Virus record (IMG/VR): IMGVR_UViG_3300044611_000234
Span: 1-20,163 of that record
DNA from: a virus
Reading direction: 5' to 3' (one strand)
DNA length: 20,163 nucleotides
Shown here: positions 1 through 7,201 of the stretch, piece after piece
How positions within the stretch are numbered: position 1 is the stretch's first letter
Layout of the letters: the number at the start of each line of letters is the position of its first letter
Translations under genes and position numbers: made by a program
The notes under the pieces: generated by a model
Database searches by the model: none
What the model was told of the DNA's origin: nothing
Seen by the model: only the letters and a program-made list of their open reading frames with translations

Positions 1-1061
1 TTTAATGCCTCTTCGTCATTTTTAAATTGTGCTTCTGCAAATCTTGGGTCTATTGCAAGCAGTGAAGTCAATGTGTTCCATTTACCTTCTTTATGCAACC
101 TATCCATGATAGGAACAACTTCTTGCAATTTTGGTATTAAATTGTTTCTAAGTTGATTTTGACCAACAATTTCTTTTGCTGGTGCTTTTCCGCCCTTTTC
201 ACTTTTTAGGGTTGCTAGTGCTAATGCTTGGTCTCTAGCAAGTTTTGCTCTCGCATCTGCTCGTCTTTCACGTTCTTTAGCCTCTTCTCTGCGATTTGCT
301 TCTTGTGCATTACTATTGATAAGTCCAGCAACAGTGTTTACATCATTTTTTACTCTACGGACATTTTGAAGAACAGCAATATCACCTTGATTTAAACGCA
401 TAGCTTTTAAAACTGGAGACTCAGCTTGTGCCAAAGCCATAGTGACCATCAAGTCACCCTTTTCCTTGTCGTATTTCTTGACTTCCATAGCCTCTGTTAA
501 CGCTTTTTCTAGCGTGGCTACTTTTGCTTGCATGGCTTTAAAGTTCTTATCAAACTCTATTTGTTCTTTCTTGTACAGGTCTGCTCTACCTTTTTGGTAA
601 CCTTCCAACATGCCATTCATGGCATACATAGAACGCTGTGCATCACTCTTACCAACAAGCATTCCAACAATGTTGATGAGCGAGAACATAGCCGCTAAAT
701 CTGTCGCATTGTCTTTGGTTGGCACAAAAGCCATATTAGACATTTCTTCACGGGCTTGCTGTAGAGTTTGTCTCTCTGGCATAGCCTGTACTTCCTTAGA
801 AAACCTATCTAAGTTCTCTGATTTTATCTTTGCTTCTGTAGCTTTTTCTTCTCTTTCTGCTTGTTTAATAGCAATCTCACCTTCTGCTACTTTTAAAGCT
901 GCTTGCGTTTCTGCATCGTTTAATTCACTCAATACAGGGCCAATTTCAGCACCTCCAATCATGCCTTTGGGTGTGGGTTCAGGTTGTACCAATGCTGCCG
1001 TTTTAGGTAACTTTGGCATAACTGGCATCTTTGTGATGTCATTAAGAGCAGAGGTAGCCAT
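1..1061 (-). CDS. Large coiled-coil protein, probable internal virion (ejection) protein, 3' end cut by window edge
   Basis: An open frame runs from an ATG at 1061 to the left edge without a stop, giving 353 residues of a longer protein. Two ATGs lie in tandem (1064 and 1061). I chose 1061 because GGAGG sits six bases upstream of it; the 1064 ATG overlaps the previous gene's stop (TAATG) but lies only three bases from GGAGG. Residues about 45-100, 155-200 and 250-290 are rich in Glu, Lys, Ala and Arg and look like long helices or coiled coils. Residues about 120-150 (DLAAMFSLINIVGMLVG) form a hydrophobic patch. Last of three large genes after the fibers, it fits the slot of a P22-type ejection protein that leaves the head with the DNA. 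That role is inferred from position and composition; no enzymatic motif is visible in the part present. Confidence 0.8.
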   Translation of the reverse strand, partial: MATSALNDITKMPVMPKLPKTAALVQPEPTPKGMIGGAEIGPVLSELNDAETQAALKVAEGEIAIKQAEREEKATEAKIKSENLDRFSKEVQAMPERQTLQQAREEMSNMAFVPTKDNATDLAAMFSLINIVGMLVGKSDAQRSMYAMNGMLEGYQKGRADLYKKEQIEFDKNFKAMQAKVATLEKALTEAMEVKKYDKEKGDLMVTMALAQAESPVLKAMRLNQGDIAVLQNVRRVKNDVNTVAGLINSNAQEANRREEAKERERRADARAKLARDQALALATLKSEKGGKAPAKEIVGQNQLRNNLIPKLQEVVPIMDRLHKEGKWNTLTSLLAIDPRFAEAQFKNDEEAL

Positions 1062-1063
1062 CA

Positions 1064-2101
1064 TTAGCCTCCAGTTGTTGTTGTCTGTGTTGTTTGAGTA
1101 ACTGTAGGCGTACCTGACAAAGTACGCATGATGTTGTTGAAGTAGCTAGAGGTCAGTTGATTTGCATACTGGTCAGCTTGCAAACCTGTTCTGATAGCAC
1201 CAAGAGCAATTTGGTCACCAATACTGGTCAGCTTCATGCCGTAATCACTTTGCTGTTGCAGTAATTGATTACGAATAGCCTCTACCCTAGCGGCAGTCTG
1301 TTGTGCGCCTACGCCACCACGGGCAGAAGCAGCTTGTGCGGATTGTGCTTGTACAGCTTGTAACTGCTGTCTGGCAACGGGTGTGAGTTCACCAGCCTGT
1401 GCTTGACGCTGTAACTCTGCACCCTTTTGCAAGTAAGGAGCGGCAAGAGCTTCCATTTCTTGTCTGCCACGTTGACCTTGTTGTGCTGCTTTTCTGGATG
1501 CTCTCTCACCAAGTAATGCTGACACACCAGCTGTTCCTAAACGTGTCAAATCACTTTTTTCAATACCCAAACTTTTTGCTAAATCAGCATACCGCTGACC
1601 TAGCGTCTTGCTTTCAGGCTGGAAAGGCTGGGCAATGGTGCTTCTGTCTTCCACGGGAGGCAAGCCAGCACCGTATCCTTGTGCGCCGTACAAAGCGGCT
1701 CTGTCTGGTGAACCTATAGATACTTCTGGCACAGGCTGAACTTGTGGAGGAGCCATAAAAGAAGAATAGTCTGGCTGAGAAAAAATCCCACCTACTGGAT
1801 ATAAATCAGTACCTTCTATATTAGATGGCGCAGATACAGACATCGTTGTGGGCGATTCTTGTACTGGGTTTTGCATGTACTCAAAAGCATTTGGGTCAAC
1901 GTATTCAGCCTCTGGAACATAATAAGTAGGAATACCTGTTTGTGGGTCAGGCATACCGCTACCGCCTCTGTCTTTCAGCAGTTGTGCTTCTTCAGGGGTG
2001 ATGTACGCAAGCATGTGGTTTTCAGGTGCTTTTGCTTGCAGCAAACGAGCAATCTGGCGCACATCTGCACCGACACGGGTCATGTTTTTAAGTGTTGCCA
2101 T
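1064..2101 (-). CDS. Gln/Ala-rich probable internal virion protein
   Basis: A 345-residue protein. Its ATG follows the previous stop directly (TAAATG), with AGGA six bases before. The N-terminal 50 residues are helical and basic. Residues about 50-150 are Pro/Tyr/Ser-rich and probably disordered. Residues about 155-320 are strongly helical and rich in Gln, Ala and Arg (for example LLQQQSDYGMKL). The tail ends in a Thr-rich run and GG. There is no signal peptide or catalytic motif. It lies between two other candidate ejection proteins, so a role inside the virion, perhaps in DNA ejection, is the best inference. The Gln/Ala-rich helical region is of a kind common in phage internal proteins. It could also be an accessory protein of the short tail. 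Confidence 0.8.
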   Translation of the reverse strand: MATLKNMTRVGADVRQIARLLQAKAPENHMLAYITPEEAQLLKDRGGSGMPDPQTGIPTYYVPEAEYVDPNAFEYMQNPVQESPTTMSVSAPSNIEGTDLYPVGGIFSQPDYSSFMAPPQVQPVPEVSIGSPDRAALYGAQGYGAGLPPVEDRSTIAQPFQPESKTLGQRYADLAKSLGIEKSDLTRLGTAGVSALLGERASRKAAQQGQRGRQEMEALAAPYLQKGAELQRQAQAGELTPVARQQLQAVQAQSAQAASARGGVGAQQTAARVEAIRNQLLQQQSDYGMKLTSIGDQIALGAIRTGLQADQYANQLTSSYFNNIMRTLSGTPTVTQTTQTTTTGG

Positions 2102-3466
2102 TTACAGTCCTAACGCATCTTTAAGACGCAAAGATTCTTCGTTCCACACGGTTGAACGCTTTTTACCTGATTCTTTAGATTCAATTTCACCCGCTCCACG
2201 ACTTGATGTCAAGCCAGTTGTTGGTAGCGGTGCGCCAGAAGACAGATTCAATCCTTGAGCCAAAGGAGAACCTGAAGTTGGAGCTACACCCGTAAAGTAC
2301 ATGCTTGGTTTGATGGTTTTGAGAGGTGCTTCTTTTGCTGGTTTCTCAGCAACAGGCTGATTTTCTTCTACGATTTCTCTTTCACCAGTAACTTTCACTT
2401 CTGGCAAGCTGTCAGTTTCCCGCTGTGCTGTAACTTTCACTTCTGGCAAGCTGTCAGTTACTGTAAAAGGCAAGACGTTCTCAGGTGCGCCTGGCTCCCG
2501 CTTTGCTGTAACTACAATTTCACCGCCTGGTTTGGATTGACCAGGCACACTGACGCTAGGTTTTGAGACAGTTGTAGATGTGTAAGGCAATACATTTTCA
2601 GGTGCGCCTGGTTCCCGCTTTGCAGTGACTTTCACTTCTGGCAAAGTACCAGCAGGTTTTGATGTTGGTTTTGTCACAGTTGTAGATGTGTAAGGCAATA
2701 CATTTTCAACCGCACCAGCTTCTCTACCAGCAGTAACCCTGATTTCACCAAGCTGGTTTCCAGCATCTGTCATTGTTCCTGTACCTGCATCTGCAAGTTG
2801 AGTACCTGGCTGTGCTTTGCTGGTATCTACCAATTTTTGTGCGTCAGCAGCAGCTTGTTGTTCAGGTGACAGTGTTGCTTTGTAAGCGTTGTCTTTGTAG
2901 TTCTGGTATCCCACATTTGCCAAATCAATCAACTGTGTATTAACAGCAACATTGATAGCTTCTTTAACGTTACCGCCAGTAGCTATGAAAGTACCTACGC
3001 CTTTACCAGCAGCAGTACCAACACCTGTGGTTTTGCCAAACTCAGTAGAGCCAACAGCATCTCCAACACCTGCACCAATACCACCAGAAACAGCATTTCT
3101 GATAATGTCTTCTGGTCTACCACCCGCAACAACAGTACCTGCGGCAGAACCTGCGGCAGAACCAATAGCGGAGGAGCCTGTAGAAGTTGCTGTGCTGATG
3201 CCAACAAAAGAAGTTACACCAGAAACAGCACCTGCTTTAAGAGAATCTTTCAATGAATTACCTTGAGCTAATGAACTAGCGGTAGTAATGGCAGCAGAAC
3301 CTGCGGCAGTAGCGGCAGCGGCAGAAGGAGCCGCCACACCAAGCGTTGTCAGAATAGAGTTACCAATAGCTGGAATCAATGCTGGATTGACAATGGCAAT
3401 AACAACAAGAGCAACTGCTGCTACTTTTTTGAATGCGGATTTAACTTTTCTCCAAAATTTACCCAT
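2102..3466 (-). CDS. Ala/Gly-rich membrane-active probable ejection protein with TonB-plug-like repeats
   Basis: A 454-residue protein; AGGAG lies six bases before the ATG. Residues 1-15 are basic and amphipathic (MGKFWRKVKSAFKK) and lead into a hydrophobic segment at about 16-45. Residues 45-175 are a long Ala/Gly/Ser/Thr stretch with small-residue spacing like glycine zippers (GSAAGSAAG, GGIGAGVGDAVG), suited to membrane insertion or pore formation. Residues 241-364 carry five copies of a motif of the form E[VI]xVT[AG]xRE, at 241, 277, 316, 342 and 356; three are followed by a spacer of the type PGAPENVLP. The tail is polar with a basic patch near 433-437 (ESGKKRSTV). Position after the fibers and this composition suggest an injected internal protein that helps DNA cross the envelope. 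The family is not recognised, so the function is inference. Confidence 0.8.
   Translation of the reverse strand: MGKFWRKVKSAFKKVAAVALVVIAIVNPALIPAIGNSILTTLGVAAPSAAAATAAGSAAITTASSLAQGNSLKDSLKAGAVSGVTSFVGISTATSTGSSAIGSAAGSAAGTVVAGGRPEDIIRNAVSGGIGAGVGDAVGSTEFGKTTGVGTAAGKGVGTFIATGGNVKEAINVAVNTQLIDLANVGYQNYKDNAYKATLSPEQQAAADAQKLVDTSKAQPGTQLADAGTGTMTDAGNQLGEIRVTAGREAGAVENVLPYTSTTVTKPTSKPAGTLPEVKVTAKREPGAPENVLPYTSTTVSKPSVSVPGQSKPGGEIVVTAKREPGAPENVLPFTVTDSLPEVKVTAQRETDSLPEVKVTGEREIVEENQPVAEKPAKEAPLKTIKPSMYFTGVAPTSGSPLAQGLNLSSGAPLPTTGLTSSRGAGEIESKESGKKRSTVWNEESLRLKDALGL
2375..2746 (-). repeat. Coding tandem repeats: five VTAKRE-type motifs
   Basis: This stretch encodes residues 241-364 of the 454-residue protein. 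The five motifs read EIRVTAGRE, EVKVTAKRE, EIVVTAKRE, EVKVTAQRE and EVKVTGERE, spaced 36, 39, 26 and 14 residues apart. The DNA is also repeated: a 30-base identical segment occurs at 2388-2417 and 2430-2459 (offset 42 bases). The unequal spacings and near-identical DNA suggest recent expansion by unequal exchange. Confidence 0.85.
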
Positions 3467-3467
3467 G

Positions 3468-3758
3468 TCATGCTCCTATTTCTCTAGATGCAAGCATCTG
3501 TTCTGTTATCTTGCCCATAGTTGAAAACACAGCCAAAGATGGGTAATCAACCTTCATGTCCAACTCATCTGGTTCTACCAACTTGCTTGCAACAGCTTGC
3601 TCTTTAAAGACAGGATACAAAGTCCTATCTTTAATAACAGCATCAGCCATCTGACCAACCCTTACAAGCACTTCAGGCGAAACGCCGACACTGGCAATAT
3701 ATTCTTTGATACCTTGCTTTGCTTCAAACATCTGTTTGTTTGACGGTTTTGTTGCCAT
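3468..3758 (-). CDS. Small hypothetical structural-region protein
   Basis: A 96-residue protein; GGAG lies six bases before the ATG and the ATG begins one base after the previous gene's TGA. It reads as a mostly helical soluble protein without a membrane segment, cysteines or a recognisable catalytic motif. The N-terminus is basic (MATKPSNKQMFEAK), followed by amphipathic helices and a charged middle (VEPDELDMKVDYPS). It sits directly before the large ejection-type protein, so a chaperone or accessory role to it is possible but not shown. I do not recognise the family. Confidence 0.75.
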   Translation of the reverse strand: MATKPSNKQMFEAKQGIKEYIASVGVSPEVLVRVGQMADAVIKDRTLYPVFKEQAVASKLVEPDELDMKVDYPSLAVFSTMGKITEQMLASREIGA

Positions 3759-3759
3759 G

Positions 3760-4098
3760 TCACACTCCTAAAGCTGTTGCTATCTGTTGATGAATAGTCT
3801 GGTGAACACCAATCCAGTCATAGAAATCTTCTTCCACATTCCAGTCACTATCGAGCAACTGGAAGGGATTATCCAAGCCTAGAACACTTGCCAGACGCTG
3901 ATGCTCTTGGTTATGCACAAACAGCCAGTCATCCAAGTTATCGTAGTCAGCATCTGTCAGAGGATACTTCTGCACAGCAATACCGTTGTCACCCAAGATT
4001 TCGTAGAACAACTGATGCTGCACACCGTTTTCAAACAAAAACTCTCCCAGTCCGTCTTTATCACCGAACTTTACGTATGAGAGAGCCTCCATGTTCAT
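3760..4098 (-). CDS. Three-repeat His/Trp motif protein of unknown function
   Basis: A 112-residue acidic protein that starts inside the previous stop (ATGA). AAGG sits ten bases upstream of this ATG; a second ATG two codons later is further away. The protein is built from three degenerate repeats of about 38 residues: EFLFENGVQHQLFYEILG at 19-36, DWLFVHNQEHQRLASVLG at 57-74 and DWIGVHQTIHQQIATALG at 94-111. Conserved positions are an acidic residue, an aromatic (Phe20, Trp58, Trp95), a His-Gln pair (His28, His66, His103) and Leu-Gly at the end; repeats two and three add a second His (His62, His99) four residues earlier. The linkers are Asp-rich. No signal peptide is seen. It may be a small structural or assembly protein of the fiber/tail region. 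I do not recognise a named family. Confidence 0.8.
   Translation of the reverse strand: MNMEALSYVKFGDKDGLGEFLFENGVQHQLFYEILGDNGIAVQKYPLTDADYDNLDDWLFVHNQEHQRLASVLGLDNPFQLLDSDWNVEEDFYDWIGVHQTIHQQIATALGV
3766..4044 (-). repeat. Triple degenerate repeat, about 38 residues per unit
   Basis: This stretch encodes residues 19-111 of the 112-residue protein. Shared pattern: acidic, Phe/Trp, Leu/Ile, two residues, variable, His or Asn, three residues, His, Gln, then a helix ending in Leu-Gly. Unit spacing is 38 and 37 residues. The repeat is visible at protein level only; the DNA has diverged. Confidence 0.75.
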
Positions 4099-4319
4099 GG
4101 TTTGTCTGCCTTTGCATCTAGCTTGTTGAAGATTTGTTTGAGAATATCTTTGATTTCAGCGATGTCAGAGCGGTAATCATCTTTTGCCACATATTCTTTA
4201 GGTAGTTCATTTATCTTGTCCTCCAGTTTCTGTATCTGTCTTGTCGTGTTGTTGAAGACATAGACAGCGAGAAAGCCAGCAATGCTGACCACGATGTTGA
4301 AGATTTGTTGGTTATCCAT
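4095..4319 (-). CDS. One-pass membrane protein with C-terminal coiled coil (holin- or spanin-like candidate)
   Basis: A 74-residue protein. Residues about 8-24 (NIVVSIAGFLAVYVFNN) form one hydrophobic membrane segment. Residues about 27-72 are charged and helical with heptad-like hydrophobics (IQKLEDKINELP, IAEIKDILKQIFNKL). The ATG follows the fiber gene's TGA by one base, without a clear ribosome binding site, so translation is probably coupled. Small proteins of this design near the end of phage structural operons are sometimes holins or lysis accessories, but no endolysin gene lies in this window. Topology (N-out, C-in or the reverse) cannot be read from the sequence. Membrane location is well supported; a lysis role is a weak inference. 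Confidence 0.8.
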   Translation of the reverse strand: MDNQQIFNIVVSIAGFLAVYVFNNTTRQIQKLEDKINELPKEYVAKDDYRSDIAEIKDILKQIFNKLDAKADKP

Positions 4320-4320
4320 G

Positions 4321-5004
4321 TCAGACAGCGTAGTACGGGACTTTTACTACCACCCCGTTAAGGTTGACTTGCATGAATCCAGCAGGTTGCAGAGGCAAAC
4401 TTGCTATGCCGTATGTCGCTGTTGCTGTCGTATTTCCTGTGAAATTGAACACAGCAGCGTTGGTTGTGCCACCAAGAATGGTGACGTTTTCCAGTGTCAG
4501 GTTGCCTACGTTAGAAACAGAACTACCAAGAGTCAGGGTAGTGTTACCTAACACCACGTTGGAATTCTGTAGGTTGCTGTTACCTATAGCAATAGTGACG
4601 TTAGAAGCACTTGTCAGTCTGCCTTGCTGGTCTACGGTAAAGGAGGCTACGTTTGTAGCACCACCGTATGTACCTATAGTCACAGCAGTGTTGGCAAGAG
4701 ATACAGTCCCTGTAGAGGTGATAGGGCCACCTGTAAGCCCTGTACCTGTGGCTACGTTACTGACATAGATAACCTCAGAGTTATCTACCTTTTGCCACAC
4801 AGAGCCGTTAAACACACACCAGTCACTTACTACCCAGTCTGTGATGCCGTTAAGGTTGGTAGAGCCAGAAACAGACACAACATAGTAGTCCCCTTTCGTA
4901 CCTACGCTAGAGGTAAGGGTAGGGTCGTTGGTAGCGGCATCCCACGTACCTTTGTAGTTAAGTGCGCCTACAACATTGAGGGAGGAACTGACTGTTTTTA
5001 ACAT
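4321..5004 (-). CDS. Tail fiber-like protein
   Basis: A 227-residue protein; GAGG sits six bases before the ATG. Residues about 12-76 form a compact aromatic module (NYKGTWDA, KGDYYVVSVSG, WCVFNGSVWQKVDN) of a kind common in phage fibers and other receptor-binding proteins. Residues 86-140 are Gly/Thr/Val-rich beta sequence with FTVDQQGRL, a motif often seen in fiber shafts. Residues 140-190 hold Asn/Thr/Val-rich strands such as GNLTLENVTI, which resemble the N-terminal region of the 548-residue fiber encoded upstream. The C-terminus is short and hydrophobic. It probably forms part of the adsorption apparatus. Whether it is a second fiber, a fiber tip or a baseplate spike cannot be told from sequence alone. 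Confidence 0.8.
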   Translation of the reverse strand: MLKTVSSSLNVVGALNYKGTWDAATNDPTLTSSVGTKGDYYVVSVSGSTNLNGITDWVVSDWCVFNGSVWQKVDNSEVIYVSNVATGTGLTGGPITSTGTVSLANTAVTIGTYGGATNVASFTVDQQGRLTSASNVTIAIGNSNLQNSNVVLGNTTLTLGSSVSNVGNLTLENVTILGGTTNAAVFNFTGNTTATATYGIASLPLQPAGFMQVNLNGVVVKVPYYAV

Positions 5005-5012
5005 GGTTTACC

Positions 5013-5342
5013 TCATGAACCATCGCCAGGTGTCACGTAGATAGTAGCGTTGCTACTAGCGGTAATGCCTGTGAAGTAAGCGTTAGGCACGAAAGAGAGA
5101 ATCTCATCTGTACCTGGCAACAGTGGAATAGATGTGCCTGTGGTAGTAATGACTGCGGCATTACTGTTTGCACTAGCACCATCTGAGCCATAACCTAGAA
5201 AGACAGTAACAGAACCAGCATTGATGATGCGGTACTGATTACCACCAAGCGTGGTAGATACGGCTTGTACAGCAGTAGGTGCTGTTGTAGCCGCTAGGAA
5301 TGTGACAGTGTTACCTGTCCTTGTAAATGCTTGAATTCCCAT
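5013..5342 (-). CDS. Small beta-rich structural protein
   Basis: A 109-residue protein rich in Thr, Ala, Val and Gly, with no Cys or His and almost no Lys. Strand-like stretches (NTVTFLAATT, YRIINAGSVTVFLGYG, SIPLLPGTDEILSFVPNAYFTGI, ATIYVTPGDGS) suggest a single beta-sandwich domain. Its ATG overlaps the previous stop by one base (TAATG), with only a weak GAG upstream, so translational coupling is likely. Similar small beta proteins occur in phage heads and fibers as decoration or fiber-tip proteins. Sitting between two fiber genes, it is likely a virion component. It shares character, though not obvious homology, with the two small proteins after the capsid gene. Confidence 0.75.
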   Translation of the reverse strand: MGIQAFTRTGNTVTFLAATTAPTAVQAVSTTLGGNQYRIINAGSVTVFLGYGSDGASANSNAAVITTTGTSIPLLPGTDEILSFVPNAYFTGITASSNATIYVTPGDGS

Positions 5343-5551
5343 TATTTACTCGCATCTTGTAGAGGTTTAAGGTCTTCTGTTGTCCAGAAATCCTTGGCAA
5401 TCATGATACGCAGATGCTCTTTGTTACGAGCCAAGCAGTCAGCCCATTCAGCATCGTCCATGAGTTCAGGTTGCCCTGCGTTAATCAGGTTGACCGAATC
5501 CATTGCGGCAGAGTAGTGCTGTGCGATTTGTTCTGGTGTGATGTCGTTCAT
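5342..5551 (-). CDS. Small acidic hypothetical protein after the fiber gene
   Basis: I place the start at the ATG at 5551 (69 residues) because AAGGAG lies seven bases upstream. An ATG two codons earlier (5557) overlaps the fiber stop as ATGA but is only one base from the Shine-Dalgarno, too close. The protein is helical, acidic and soluble (NDITPEQIAQHYSAAMDS; LMDDAEWADCLARNKEHL) with one Cys and no membrane segment. Small helical genes just after fibers can encode fiber-assembly chaperones, but no family signature supports that here. Unknown function. Confidence 0.75.
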   Translation of the reverse strand: MNDITPEQIAQHYSAAMDSVNLINAGQPELMDDAEWADCLARNKEHLRIMIAKDFWTTEDLKPLQDASK

Positions 5552-5553
5552 GT

Positions 5554-7200
5554 TCATGCTCCTTGTAATGCGGCTATTTGTGCTTTTGCTGTATCAAGTT
5601 CAGCTTTGAGTTCTTGGATGGCTTTGATACACAAAGAAACCATATTTCCATAAGCTAAGGCATCTGGGCTTCCGTCTTCGGCATATTGCACAAACTCTGT
5701 CAAACCAGCGGCATGGACTTCTTCAGCAATTAAACCCCCAAATACTGTTTCGCCATCGTTTGCGCCTTTTCCTTTATAGGTAACAGGTCGAAGTTGTAAA
5801 ACTTTTGTAATGCCATGTGTTGCATTTTGCACATCACGCTTGTATTTGAGTGATGAGGTTGAACGAATTATTTGACCAGCAGATGTGACAAACACATTTG
5901 CCGCACTACCCGTAGTGCTGACGTAAACTTTTGGCACAAACAAATCTTTGTTGCTGTCTAAATACAAGTTTGGATTCCCATCCCCATCAGACAGCACGAT
6001 GTAGTTGCTTGCTGTGCGAATGTCTAAGCCGCCTTGGTTGCCGTTGTAGCCGCCAAGGATGGTATTTTTAGAGCCTGTGGTCATTGATGCACCAGCGGAG
6101 CTTGCCGCAGACACTCCAATAAAAGTGTTGTTGCTACCAGTGGTAAGAGAAAATCCAACAGAGTGCCCGATGAGGGTGTTTCTTTCTCCGGTGGTAACGG
6201 AAGCTCCAGATTGCGTACCAACAAAGGTATTGACGCCTGATGTTGCGGCATAACCAGAAGATTGGCCAACAAATGTGTTGCCTGCGCCCGTCTGGTTTGT
6301 ATACCCCGCCTGATAACCTACAGCAGTGTTGTTGGAGGCTGTGGTGTTGGCTTGAAGGGCTTGGCGACCAAGCGCCACATTGGCAGAACCTGTGGTGTTT
6401 GCGTACAGTGTTTGATAGCCGCCAACTGCCAGATTGTCTGTGCCTGTTGTATTTGAGTACAACGCTTGATAACCAACAGCTACAAGTGTAGCGCCTGATG
6501 AGTTTGAGTAACCCGCCTGATAACCAACAGCAGTGAAATACAAGGCATTGTTTGTATATCCAGCTTGGAATCCAACTGCAACACCTTGTGCGCCGCCAGT
6601 TGTGCCACTATACAACGCCTGATAACCCACAGCAGTGTTGCTGGAGGCTGTGGTGTTGGAGTAAAGAGACTGAGAACCCAGAGCAGTATTGTTTGCACCT
6701 GTGGTGTTGCCGTCCAAAGCGTAAGCACCAAACGCAGTAGGAGTTCCAGTTGTGTTGGCTCTTGCGGCTCTGAATCCAACCGCAGTAACATCTGCCGCTG
6801 TAGTCGTGGCTTCAGCGGCTCGGTTGCCAACTGCAACATTTTCAACACCTGTCGTATTAGCCGCCAAAGCACTAGCACCCACCGCAGTGTTGGTAGACAC
6901 AGCACCTGCGCCACGGCCTACGGTGAGGCCTTGTATCGTTGTTGCCGTACCAGCTATAGTTGCATTACCTGTAACAACAAGCGTAGATACATTTGCAGTG
7001 CCACTGACATTAGCACCAGTAACAGTTACATTACCACTGCTGATAGTGACGTTAGTAAGCGTCACATTACCAAAAGAAGTTACTGTGTTACCTAGCTGTA
7101 CAGCGGTATTACCGATAGTAACAGGGGTAGCAAAGTTGGTATCTAGTTGCGATAACGGAATTGCCGAAGTCGCAGTACCGAAAATATTAGGAACAGCCAT
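5554..7200 (-). CDS. Trimeric tail fiber/spike with YadA-like beta-roll repeats and C-terminal S74 chaperone domain
   Basis: A 548-residue protein; GAGG lies seven bases before the ATG. Residues 1-20 (MAVPNIFGTATSAIPLSQLD) form a short N-terminal region that may anchor to the virion. Residues 25-100 are Asn/Thr/Val-rich beta shaft. Residues about 103-385 hold many tandem units of about 17 residues of the form NTAVGxxALxxNTTGxx, as in left-handed beta-roll heads of trimeric adhesins. Residues about 449-530 match the peptidase S74 intramolecular chaperone: SSLKYKRDV (Ser449/Ser450 and Lys454 as likely catalytic pair), LRPVTYKGK, FGGLIAEEVHAAG, then a C-terminal helix (CIKAIQELKAELDTAKAQIAAL). 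In this family the domain assists trimer folding and cuts itself off. The mature fiber would then end near residue 448. Host recognition is the expected role. Confidence 0.92.
   Translation of the reverse strand: MAVPNIFGTATSAIPLSQLDTNFATPVTIGNTAVQLGNTVTSFGNVTLTNVTISSGNVTVTGANVSGTANVSTLVVTGNATIAGTATTIQGLTVGRGAGAVSTNTAVGASALAANTTGVENVAVGNRAAEATTTAADVTAVGFRAARANTTGTPTAFGAYALDGNTTGANNTALGSQSLYSNTTASSNTAVGYQALYSGTTGGAQGVAVGFQAGYTNNALYFTAVGYQAGYSNSSGATLVAVGYQALYSNTTGTDNLAVGGYQTLYANTTGSANVALGRQALQANTTASNNTAVGYQAGYTNQTGAGNTFVGQSSGYAATSGVNTFVGTQSGASVTTGERNTLIGHSVGFSLTTGSNNTFIGVSAASSAGASMTTGSKNTILGGYNGNQGGLDIRTASNYIVLSDGDGNPNLYLDSNKDLFVPKVYVSTTGSAANVFVTSAGQIIRSTSSLKYKRDVQNATHGITKVLQLRPVTYKGKGANDGETVFGGLIAEEVHAAGLTEFVQYAEDGSPDALAYGNMVSLCIKAIQELKAELDTAKAQIAALQGA
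6046..6894 (-). repeat. Fiber beta-roll repeats, about 17 residues (51 bases) per unit
   Basis: This stretch encodes residues 103-385 of the fiber. Units carry AVG/ALG/FVG at about 17-residue steps (near residues 106, 123, 140, 156, 173, 190, 208, 224, 241, 258, 275 and onward). The DNA is visibly repetitive; words such as taaccaacagc and gtggtgttg recur. This also creates long open shadow frames on both strands. Confidence 0.85.
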
Positions 7201-7201
7201 G

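Noticed and set aside
610-1101. Plus-strand frame of 163 codons near the left edge
   Set aside because: It lies opposite a continuous minus-strand gene that runs off the window and joins the operon with a good start signal.
2102-3466. Calling this gene a TonB-dependent receptor
   Set aside because: Only a nine-residue motif is similar; there is no barrel, plug fold or signal peptide.
3760-4098. Calling this a metalloprotease because of His spacing
   Set aside because: The His pairs are in a repeated helix pattern; no HExxH or third ligand.
4095-4319. Firm holin assignment
   Set aside because: One membrane segment and coiled coil only; no endolysin or spanin genes nearby.
6480-6914. Minus-strand frame of 144 codons inside the fiber repeats
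   Set aside because: The repetitive DNA keeps other frames open; the translation is Leu/Gln-rich low complexity and the true fiber frame carries S74 and beta-roll motifs.
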